Shown in pieces: positions 1-6,595 of a DNA stretch of 7,932 bases. The position numbers and the translations under genes were made by a program. Positions within the stretch are counted from its first letter, which is position 1, and every line of letters begins with the position of its first letter. A model generated the notes under the pieces. That model was not told the DNA's origin. It made no database searches and saw nothing but the letters and a program-made list of their open reading frames with translations. Source of the stretch: an uncultured beta proteobacterium (GTDB lineage: Bacteria; Pseudomonadota; Gammaproteobacteria; Burkholderiales; Rhodocyclaceae); the NCBI GenBank assembly GCA_903932755.1, contig CAIZHL010000476.1:1-7932 (forward strand). The letters run 5' to 3'.

Positions 1-16
1 ACTGTGCATTGAGCGG

Positions 17-54
17 AAACCCGCCGCATGCCGCCGCTGCCGGCGGCAAGCGGG
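17..54 (-). terminator. Possible weak terminator after the CHASE/GGDEF/EAL gene
   Basis: This lies 26 bases past the stop codon of the minus-strand gene. An inner perfect 7-bp stem (TGCCGCC at 29-35 pairing with GGCGGCA at 42-48, 6-base loop) is nested inside an outer CCCGC/GCGGG pair (20-24 and 50-54). In the minus-strand transcript the structure is followed only by a short TTT and then mixed sequence, so the usual uridine run is poor. It could equally be chance pairing in GC-rich DNA, or a structure that stabilises the 3' end. The neighbouring gene to the left is outside the window. Confidence 0.25.
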
Positions 55-79
55 CGGCCCTGCCGAGCGCTTGCTGCGG

Positions 80-3000
80 CTAGCTCCGCGACCGGAAGTA
101 GGCCTCGAAATCGTCCGGCGGCAGCGGTTTGCTGTAGTAGAAGCCCTGCACCTCGTGGCAGCCCTGCTCGCGCAGGAAGTCCAGTTCGGCTTCGGTCTCC
201 ATGCCTTCGGCGATGGTGCGCAGGCCGAGGCTGTCCGCCAGGCTGATGATGGCACGGACGATCGCCCGGCTTTCCGGGTCGAGCGTGATGTCATGGACGA
301 AGGACTGGTCGATCTTCAGCTTGTAAAGCTGGAAGCGCTTGAGGTAACTCAGGGACGAGTAGCCGGTGCCGAAGTCGTCGATCGAAACACGGATGCCCCG
401 TGCGTGCAGGTCGTCCAACACGGCGATGGCGGCGAGCGGATCATCCATCGCCATGCTTTCGGTCAGCTCCAGTTCGAGGCATTCCGGCGGCACTTCCTCT
501 TCAGCCAGGATGCCTGCGACCTGCTGCGCGAGGTGCGCGTGGCGGAACTGCACCGCCGAGAGGTTGACCGCCATGACAAGCGGTGCCATGCCGGCGTCCT
601 GCCAGGCCTTCAGCTGGCGCACCGCGGTGCGCAGCACCCAGTCGCCGATGGACAGGATCAGGCCGCTGTCTTCGGCAACCCCGATGAATTCGGCCGGTGC
701 AACCGCGCCCAGGTCCGGATGCTGCCAGCGCAGCAATGCCTCGACGCCGACGATGCGCGCATCCTGCAGCGACAGCTGCGGCTGGTAGTGCAGCTGCAGT
801 TCGCCGCGCGCCAGCGCGTGGCGCAGTTCGCTTTCCAGGCGCAGCTTGCGTGCGGAGTGTTCCTGCATCTCCGGGGTGAAGAAGCGGAAGGTGTTGCGGC
901 CTTCCTCCTTGGCCCGGTACATGGCGGTGTCGGCACATTTCGCGAGCACGTCGAAGTCTTCGCCGTCGCTCGGATACATGGCGATGCCGATCGAGGGGGT
1001 GACCACCAGTTCGTACTGCTCGACCTTGAAGGCGACCGCGATGGCGTCGATCAGCTTGCGGGCGACGTGTGCCGCGCCATCGGAATCGGTGCAGGGCAGC
1101 ACTACGATGAATTCGTCGCCGCCCTGGCGCGATACCGTGTCTTCCTCGCGCCCCGCGGATTTCATGCGCAGGGCCACTTCGACCAGCAGTTCGTCGCCGA
1201 TGCGGTGGCCGAGGGTGTCGTTGATGTTCTTGAAGTGGTCGAGGTCGACGAACAGCACCGCCAGGGATTCCTGGCTGCGCTGCGCCATGCTGATCGCGTG
1301 GCGGGCACGGTCCTTGAGCAGGGTCCGGTTGGGCAGTCCGGTCAGGGCATCGAAGTGCGCCAGGTGCTGGATGCGGTCCTCGGCTTCCTTGTGCTGGGTG
1401 ATGTCGCTGAAAATCCCGACGTAATGGCCGGGCTTGCCGTCCTCGCCCAGCACGCGGCTGATCGCCAGCCAGACCGGATAGACATGGCCGTCCTTGCGCC
1501 GGTCCCACATTTCGCCCTGCCAGTGGCCGGTGGCGTCGATCGCCGCCCACATTTCGCGGTAGAACTCTTCGCCGTGGCGCCCGGAAGACAGCATGGCGGT
1601 GCTCTGCCCCAGCGCTTCGGCTTCGCTGTAGCCGGTGATCGCGCTGAAGGCGCGATTGACGCGGACGATGCGCCTTGCGGAATCGGTGATCATGATCCCT
1701 TCCTTGCCCTGCTCGAACACCTCGGCCGTCAGACGGATGCTGGCGTTGCGCTCGTAGCCGTCGAGCGCGTAGCTGATGTCCGTGGCCATTTCCTCGAGCA
1801 GTTTGCGCGCATCGGCGTCGAAGGCGTCCTTTTCGCCGGCATACAGGGTGAAAGCCCCGATCACCTTGCCGTCGCGGTGCAGCGGCAGGGCAGCTACCGA
1901 CCCCCAGCCGAAGCGTGCCGCGCCCGCATGCCAGGGCGCGGTCAGCGGATCGGCGAGGAAATCCTGGTTCCATACCGGGCGCTTTTCGCGCACCGCGGTG
2001 CCGGCCGGTCCGCGCCCGTGCGGGTCGTCGCCGTCGGCCGAGACGCGGATGCCTTCGAGGTAGTCGAGGCCGCTGCCTTCACTGGCAACGGGGCGTATCT
2101 CGCGCGTCGCCGCGTCGAGCAGGCCGATCCATGCCATTTTCATGCCGCCGTAGAGCACCACGTTGCGGCACATCTGGGGAAACAGATCGGCCTCGCTGTT
2201 GCAGCGGACGATGGCCTGGTTGCACTCGCTCAAGGTGGCGTAGAGGTTGGTCAGGCGCCGGATGCGGTGTTCCGCTTCCTTGCGCGCGCTGATGTCGCGG
2301 TCGATGCCGCGGTATCCCAGGAGCATGCCGTCGGCGCCCAGGATAGGCGTGCCGCTGGTCAGCGTGACATGCGGCACGCCGTTCTTGCCGAGCACGATGT
2401 TCTCCAGGTCGGCAAACGGCAGCTTGTTGGCGGCGATCTCGGCAAAGGCCTGGCCGACGCTTTCCGCTTCGCCGGGGGGCATGAAGTCGAAGGGGCTGCG
2501 GCCGACCACCTCTTCCGGCGCATAGCCGAGCATCGCGGTGACGCCTTCCGATACGTAGATGTAGCGCCCGTCCGCGTCCAGTTCCCAGATCCAGTCGCCG
2601 GACACGTGCGCAATGTCGCGGAAGCGCTGCTCGCTGGCGCTCAGCTGCAGCGTGCGTTCGACGACCCGCGTTTCGAGGTCCTCCTTGTACATGCGCAATT
2701 CCAGCAGCAGCTTGGCCGAATAGGCCAGCAGCAGGCTGAAAAGCAGTCCCAGCGCGATCTTGAAGCTCAGGCCGTAAGGGTCGGCCCAGCCTTTTATCGG
2801 GGCGACGCTCAGCGTCCAGCTGCCGTTGGGGAGTTCGAAGGACTGGTGCACCGGGTCGGACAGGGCGTCGGCATTCGACGCCGCGATGGTCTGGCGTTCG
2901 CCGCTGTCAGGATGGATGCGCCACAGCACGTAGGCAAATCCCGATTCCGACATCTGCGGCAGGCGGGCTTCTGCCAGCACCTCGGGGAAGCGGATGAGGA

Positions 3001-3793
3001 CCGTGGTGAAGCCCCAGAATGTACGCTTGTCATGGCCCAGAAAGACCGGCAGCCGTCCGACTGCACCGAGGCCGCCCTGCAGCAACGTGAAGGGGCCGGC
3101 CAGCGTCAGCTTGCCGCTGTCGCGGGCTAGGAAGGCTTCCTTGTTGCGGGCCGGATCCTGCAACAGGTTGTGGCCGATGGCCTTTTCGTTTCCGGCCAGC
3201 GGCACGATGTGCATCACCACGCCGCCGGGGGCAAGTTGCAGCGAGGCGGAGCCCGGATAGAAGGGCAGCATTTCCTGTGCCGTGGCTTCGAAATCGGAGA
3301 CGACGCCGTTGCCCTGGCGCACCAGCGCGGCCAGGGCATAACTGGCGGAAAGGGCGTGCTCGATGCTGCGTTGAATCGCGTGGGCATGGTCCTGGGCCAT
3401 GCCGATGGTCCGGCTGCGTTGCTGGTGGGTGCGCAGTTGTTCCGATTGCCTTGCCAGGAGCGCGCTTGCGACGGCGGCGATGATGAACACCGCGATCACG
3501 ACCGCCTCACGGCGCCGTGCCGAAGCGAACAGGAAAGGTGCGGCGTGGCGGTGGCGATTGCCGAGGCGGGCCAACAGCAGGTAGAGCAGTACGCTGGTGA
3601 CCGCGACGAACAGCAGTCCCTTGCCGATTTCGATGCGTCCCTGCAGCACCGGATCGTCAACGCCCGTGGCCAGCAGGTAGCCGGATACGATGATCCATAG
3701 TGCGGCGCACAATGCATAAAGCAGGGGGATGCCCACCCGGATGAGGCGACCGGACATCGGGTTGGTGCGCGGCTGGCCGGAAGGTGGGAGCAT
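80..3793 (-). CDS. Membrane CHASE-PAS-GAF-PAS-GGDEF-EAL c-di-GMP enzyme
   Basis: Predicted dual-domain diguanylate cyclase/phosphodiesterase of the inner membrane, 1237 residues. Hydrophobic segments lie near residues 20-42, 57-76, 96-114 and 342-364. The arginine-rich loop between the second and third (about 77-96) suggests it is cytoplasmic, which puts the CHASE-like ligand-binding region (about 125-335) in the periplasm. Then come PAS (about 386-505), GAF (about 517-678), PAS (about 687-805), GGDEF (about 808-972) and EAL (about 983-1237). The cyclase site is intact: GGDEF at 891-895, with the inhibitory RxxD at 882-885 exactly five residues before it. The phosphodiesterase residues are also all present: E1018 of EAL, N1077, E1109, D1139-D1140, K1160, E1196 and Q1216. 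Both activities are therefore possible; which dominates cannot be read from sequence. The start is uncertain: neither ATG at 3793 nor the in-frame ATG at 3757 (residue 13) has a clear Shine-Dalgarno sequence, and the shorter form still keeps the first membrane helix. It is transcribed away from the other three genes. Confidence 0.93.
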   Translation of the reverse strand: MLPPSGQPRTNPMSGRLIRVGIPLLYALCAALWIIVSGYLLATGVDDPVLQGRIEIGKGLLFVAVTSVLLYLLLARLGNRHRHAAPFLFASARRREAVVIAVFIIAAVASALLARQSEQLRTHQQRSRTIGMAQDHAHAIQRSIEHALSASYALAALVRQGNGVVSDFEATAQEMLPFYPGSASLQLAPGGVVMHIVPLAGNEKAIGHNLLQDPARNKEAFLARDSGKLTLAGPFTLLQGGLGAVGRLPVFLGHDKRTFWGFTTVLIRFPEVLAEARLPQMSESGFAYVLWRIHPDSGERQTIAASNADALSDPVHQSFELPNGSWTLSVAPIKGWADPYGLSFKIALGLLFSLLLAYSAKLLLELRMYKEDLETRVVERTLQLSASEQRFRDIAHVSGDWIWELDADGRYIYVSEGVTAMLGYAPEEVVGRSPFDFMPPGEAESVGQAFAEIAANKLPFADLENIVLGKNGVPHVTLTSGTPILGADGMLLGYRGIDRDISARKEAEHRIRRLTNLYATLSECNQAIVRCNSEADLFPQMCRNVVLYGGMKMAWIGLLDAATREIRPVASEGSGLDYLEGIRVSADGDDPHGRGPAGTAVREKRPVWNQDFLADPLTAPWHAGAARFGWGSVAALPLHRDGKVIGAFTLYAGEKDAFDADARKLLEEMATDISYALDGYERNASIRLTAEVFEQGKEGIMITDSARRIVRVNRAFSAITGYSEAEALGQSTAMLSSGRHGEEFYREMWAAIDATGHWQGEMWDRRKDGHVYPVWLAISRVLGEDGKPGHYVGIFSDITQHKEAEDRIQHLAHFDALTGLPNRTLLKDRARHAISMAQRSQESLAVLFVDLDHFKNINDTLGHRIGDELLVEVALRMKSAGREEDTVSRQGGDEFIVVLPCTDSDGAAHVARKLIDAIAVAFKVEQYELVVTPSIGIAMYPSDGEDFDVLAKCADTAMYRAKEEGRNTFRFFTPEMQEHSARKLRLESELRHALARGELQLHYQPQLSLQDARIVGVEALLRWQHPDLGAVAPAEFIGVAEDSGLILSIGDWVLRTAVRQLKAWQDAGMAPLVMAVNLSAVQFRHAHLAQQVAGILAEEEVPPECLELELTESMAMDDPLAAIAVLDDLHARGIRVSIDDFGTGYSSLSYLKRFQLYKLKIDQSFVHDITLDPESRAIVRAIISLADSLGLRTIAEGMETEAELDFLREQGCHEVQGFYYSKPLPPDDFEAYFRSRS

Positions 3794-3952
3794 GGGGCAT
3801 TTGCTTTGGAAGTCGGCGCTGCAAGTTTATCCCCTTCGCCGCAAAAAGGTCATGCCGCCCGCCCGGATTTGCATCTGCGCCGAGTCGATTCGGGTTAAGC
3901 TTCGCACCTGCGGAAAAGCGCCTGGCGGAGAACTCCCGCGTTCAGCCCTTGC

Positions 3953-3981
3953 TTGATGTTTTTTCGCGTAGACGCGAAAAT
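3953..3981 (+). promoter_or_regulatory. Candidate sigma-70 promoter for the HD-GYP operon
   Basis: TTGATG (3953-3958) matches the -35 consensus at four of six positions and is separated by 17 bases from GAAAAT (3976-3981), which matches the -10 at four of six. An alternative -10, TAAAAT, starts at 3981. Initiation would fall near 3988, giving a leader of about 25 bases before the ATG at 4013. The assignment rests on weak motifs, correct spacing, and the local AT-richness just before a gene with no same-strand neighbour upstream in the window. Confidence 0.35.
3961..3980. repeat. Perfect inverted repeat, likely operator, upstream of HD-GYP gene
   Basis: TTTTCGCGT-AG-ACGCGAAAA consists of two perfect 9-base arms around a 2-base centre. 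It falls between the candidate -35 and -10 elements, where a bound protein would block RNA polymerase. As RNA it could fold into an 8-bp stem with a TAGA loop, but no uridine run follows on either strand, so a terminator is unlikely. I do not recognise it as the site of a known regulator family. Confidence 0.6.
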
Positions 3982-4012
3982 AAAATTTCTATATCGAAAC
4001 CTTACGATCCTC

Positions 4013-5209
4013 ATGGAACTGCGTGAAATTCCTGTCGAACAACTGACCTTCGGGATGTTCATCTCGAAACTGGACAGGCCATGGACCGAAACGCCGTTCG
4101 CCTTTCAGGGTTTCGTGTTGCAGAAGGACAAGCAACTCGAAGTACTGAAGAAATACTGCAAGCATGTCTTCGTCGACCCCGAAAAGGCCGTGGTCCAGGA
4201 GGTTGCCAAGGTCACCCCCGAAGACATCGCAAAAATCCGCGGCACCACGGTGTACAAGGATACGGCGACGGTTGAGCGCGAATTGCCGGTGGCGCAAAAG
4301 GCGTTCACCAACACCGCGGTCGTGCTCGGCGAAATCTCGCGGGTGGTGGAAACCGGAAACACCATCGACAGCTCCCGCTCGCATGCGGCGGCGGCGCAGA
4401 TCACCGAAAGCGTCGTGCGCAATCCGGATGCGATGGCACTGCTGATCAAGCTGCAGGAGAAGAGCGGGGCCACCCTCAGCCGGGCAGCCGAGGTTTCGGT
4501 GATGATGACCATCTTCGGCCGCTTCCTGCAACTGCCGCCGGACCGGCTTGAGATACTCGGCATGCTCGGACTGCTGCAGGACGTGGGCAAGCTCAAGCTG
4601 CCCCCCGAGTTCGCCGTGCGCGCGCCGGTGAATGACGCGGAAATGGAAGTATTCAAGACGCACGTGATCAATTCGGTGCGGATCCTCAGTGACACGCCCG
4701 GCCTGCCGCCGGAACTGCCCGGCCTTGCATCGCTGCATCACGAGCGCTTCGACGGTACCGGTTATCCGCGCGGCCTGCGCGGCGATGCCATCGCCTTTCC
4801 CGGGCTGATCGCGGGAATCGTCGATGCCTTCGACACCCTGACCGCGCCCAAGCCGCTCGGCCAGGGCCTGTCGCCGGCCAATGCGCTTTCCATGATCTAC
4901 AAGGAGCGCGGCAAGCAGTTCCATCCCGCGCTGGTGGAACAGTTCATCCAGTGCGTCGGCGTGTTCCCCGTCGGCAGCGTGGTCGAGCTCAACAGCGGCG
5001 AAGTCGCGATCGTGATCGCGCAGAACATGGTGCGCCGCATGCAGCCGCGCATCATGGTGGTCAAGGACATGAACGGCAATCCGATGAGGCCTTACAAGAT
5101 GCTGGACCTGATGAAGGAGCCCAAGGTCAGGCCCGACGAACCCTACCGGATCCAGCGCTCCCTCGAGTACGGTTCCGTCGAAATCGATCCGCGAGAGCTG
5201 TTCCTGTGA
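4013..5209 (+). CDS. DUF3391/HD-GYP family protein with degenerate metal site
   Basis: A soluble 398-residue protein. Residues 1-60 or so resemble the DUF3391 domain that precedes HD-GYP in many proteobacterial phosphodiesterases. The HD-GYP core spans about 140-315 and is followed by a C-terminal extension (about 316-398) typical of this subgroup. Intact enzymes use an iron centre to hydrolyse c-di-GMP. Here H217, H242-H243, the GYP at 250-252 and D271 are kept. The first helix histidine aligns with R157, and the HD dyad is Q189-D190. The RPY after the last aspartate is also altered, to KPL. Catalysis is therefore doubtful; c-di-GMP binding or protein contact is a better guess. The start at 4013 was chosen because the family-like N-terminus begins there. 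In-frame TTG 3953 and ATG 3956 would translate the AT-rich palindrome. The chosen start has no obvious Shine-Dalgarno sequence. It overlaps the next gene by four bases. Confidence 0.9.
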   Translation: MELREIPVEQLTFGMFISKLDRPWTETPFAFQGFVLQKDKQLEVLKKYCKHVFVDPEKAVVQEVAKVTPEDIAKIRGTTVYKDTATVERELPVAQKAFTNTAVVLGEISRVVETGNTIDSSRSHAAAAQITESVVRNPDAMALLIKLQEKSGATLSRAAEVSVMMTIFGRFLQLPPDRLEILGMLGLLQDVGKLKLPPEFAVRAPVNDAEMEVFKTHVINSVRILSDTPGLPPELPGLASLHHERFDGTGYPRGLRGDAIAFPGLIAGIVDAFDTLTAPKPLGQGLSPANALSMIYKERGKQFHPALVEQFIQCVGVFPVGSVVELNSGEVAIVIAQNMVRRMQPRIMVVKDMNGNPMRPYKMLDLMKEPKVRPDEPYRIQRSLEYGSVEIDPRELFL

Positions 5210-6513
5210 GCGGGGCCGAGTCGGCCGCGGCGGCGACGGGCAATGATGCTGCGGCCGCAGCGGCAAGTTTCCTTGAAGACTTGCGCGCCCAGGTCGAGTG
5301 CCGGCGGGCCGACGGCGGCAACCTCGCCGTCCTGCTCATCGAATGCGGCGTCATCAGCCGCATCGACGCGGTGTGGGGCTACCAGGTCGGCGATTCGGTG
5401 CGCGCCCGCGTCGCCGGGCTGTTGCGTGCCGACGTGCTGCGCCCCGGAGACCTTCTCGGCGACCTCGGGCGCGACGATTTTGCCTGCGTCCTGTCGACCG
5501 TAGACGGCCCGGCGGTGGCGCTGCTGGCCGCGAAGAAGTCGCTGCGCGCGGTGAGCAGCCCGTTCTGGATCGGCGAAGACGAAATCTATGCCAGCCCCGC
5601 AATCGGCATCGCCATGTTCCCGGCGCATGGCGATCAGGCGGAAACCCTCCTGCAGCGCGCCAAGAGCGCCTGCGCGCTGGCGCGCGACCTGGACGGCAGC
5701 ATCGCCGACTACGGCGAAGACCGCGACAGCCTCGCGGCGTCGAAGCTCCTCTACGAGAACCGTTTGCGCACGGCCGTGGCCGAGGATGCGATCAACCTGG
5801 TGTTCCAGCCGCAATACGACCTGCGCCTGGGCCAGGTGATGGGCGCCGAGGGCCTGCTGCGCTGGCGCGACCCGGCGCTCGGCCTGATCCCGTCGGTGGA
5901 TGCATTCGCCGCGGCGGAGTCGGCGGACGTGGTGATCCAGCTGGTCTCCTCGGTGCTCAACCGGGCGCTGAGGAACATCTCCGAGTTTCGCTACAGCGCC
6001 GGGCTGGATTTGCGGGTCGGCGTCAAGTTGCCGGCGCGGGTGCTGCGGCATACCGAGCTGATCGAGGTGGTCGAACGCGCCCTCGGCACCTGGAGCCGGC
6101 GTCCCGGCACGCTGATCCTGGAAATCGGCGAGACTGCGGTGCTGGGCGCCGAGCCGGTGACGCGCGAGACCCTCGGGCGCCTGAAGGAACTCGGCGTGAA
6201 ACTCTCGATCGACGATCCGGGCATGGCATTTTCATCCCTGTTCTGGCTGGCGAACCTGCCTTTCCAGGAAATCAAGATCGACGTCTCGGCGGCCAATGGC
6301 CTGGGCGAAGGCGCCAAGTCGGAGCGCATCCTGCAGTCGATCATCGAACTTGCGCGCCACCTGCGGCTTGCCGTGGTCGCCGTGGGCGTTGCCGACGACG
6401 CGGCCGCGGCCCGGCTCAAGGAACTGCGCTGCGACTTCATGCAGGCCGATTACAAGGGCCCGGCACTCGCTCCCGCCGACTTCGTCGCGCGTTTCGGCGT
6501 CAAAGAGGACTGA
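5206..6513 (+). CDS. Degenerate GGDEF-EAL protein, probable c-di-GMP effector
   Basis: A soluble 435-residue protein with no sensor domain. An alanine-rich N-terminus (2-20) leads into GGDEF (about 22-170) and EAL (about 180-432). The GGDEF motif reads GRDDF (88-92), and the usual metal and GTP residues of the first half are replaced (D to E45, the HFK stretch and the GH pair lost), so cyclase activity is unlikely. The inhibitory-site RxxD is kept as RPGD at 79-82, five residues before GRDDF. In EAL, E215 (as EGL), R219, E306, D336-D337, K357 and Q413 remain. The catalytic Asn is K274, the Glu of the AEG motif is V393, and DFGTG has become DPGMA. The start is GTG at 5206, overlapping the TGA of the HD-GYP gene, with a GAGAG-like ribosome site eight bases upstream. 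Overlap implies translational coupling. A weakly active phosphodiesterase cannot be excluded. Confidence 0.9.
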   Translation: MSGAESAAAATGNDAAAAAASFLEDLRAQVECRRADGGNLAVLLIECGVISRIDAVWGYQVGDSVRARVAGLLRADVLRPGDLLGDLGRDDFACVLSTVDGPAVALLAAKKSLRAVSSPFWIGEDEIYASPAIGIAMFPAHGDQAETLLQRAKSACALARDLDGSIADYGEDRDSLAASKLLYENRLRTAVAEDAINLVFQPQYDLRLGQVMGAEGLLRWRDPALGLIPSVDAFAAAESADVVIQLVSSVLNRALRNISEFRYSAGLDLRVGVKLPARVLRHTELIEVVERALGTWSRRPGTLILEIGETAVLGAEPVTRETLGRLKELGVKLSIDDPGMAFSSLFWLANLPFQEIKIDVSAANGLGEGAKSERILQSIIELARHLRLAVVAVGVADDAAAARLKELRCDFMQADYKGPALAPADFVARFGVKED

Positions 6514-6595
6514 AGCCGGGCGCAGCGCACTGCGGCCGGGGCCCTGGCCTGGAAACGGGCCGGCCGGCAAGCTCAGGGTGAGGTACATTGTGCCG
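6514..6595 (+). other. Short gap between GGDEF-EAL and kinase genes
   Basis: The 82-bp spacer is GC-rich and holds the palindrome GCCGGCCGGC (6559-6568) but no uridine-run terminator and no convincing promoter. Read-through from the HD-GYP/GGDEF-EAL pair into the kinase gene is therefore plausible. A GAGG ribosome-site motif (6580-6583) sits six bases before an in-frame GTG (6590) and twelve before ATG 6596, leaving the kinase start slightly ambiguous. Confidence 0.45.

Larger units (their letters stand above)
3794..4012. promoter_or_regulatory. Divergent intergenic control region
   Basis: This 219-bp gap separates the minus-strand membrane receptor from the rightward HD-GYP gene and must hold the promoters of both unless they are read from elsewhere. 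The right end (about 3949-4010) is clearly more AT-rich than the flanking genes and carries the palindrome and candidate promoter listed separately. A second, imperfect palindrome (CGAGTCGATTCG, 3881-3892, 10 of 12 positions symmetric) lies nearer the middle. On the minus strand I see no convincing -35/-10 pair and no sigma-54 type GG-N10-GC element for the receptor gene. Confidence 0.6.

Noticed and set aside
71..3130. 1019-residue open frame on the plus strand opposite the membrane receptor
   Set aside because: It starts at a TTG, has no recognisable domain and lies wholly antisense to a gene with full domain content. Long antisense frames are expected at this GC content.
3841..3866. Sigma-54 promoter for the minus-strand receptor gene
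   Set aside because: The minus-strand reading has a GG and a GC element near a T run, but they are 12 bases apart instead of 10, and the flanking consensus bases are poor.
3881..3892. Imperfect palindrome CGAGTCGATTCG as a second operator
   Set aside because: Only 10 of 12 positions are symmetric and it is short, so chance is a sufficient explanation without comparative data.
3953..4012. Twenty-residue N-terminal extension of the HD-GYP protein from TTG 3953 or ATG 3956
   Set aside because: It would translate the AT-rich palindrome and candidate promoter, its composition differs from the gene body, and the family-like N-terminus begins at ATG 4013.
3989..5266. 425-residue minus-strand open frame opposite the HD-GYP gene
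   Set aside because: Histidine- and arginine-rich shadow composition, no family motif, and the other strand encodes a recognisable protein.
6534..6568. GC-rich palindromes between the GGDEF-EAL and kinase genes as a terminator
   Set aside because: The stems are short or overlapping and no uridine run follows.
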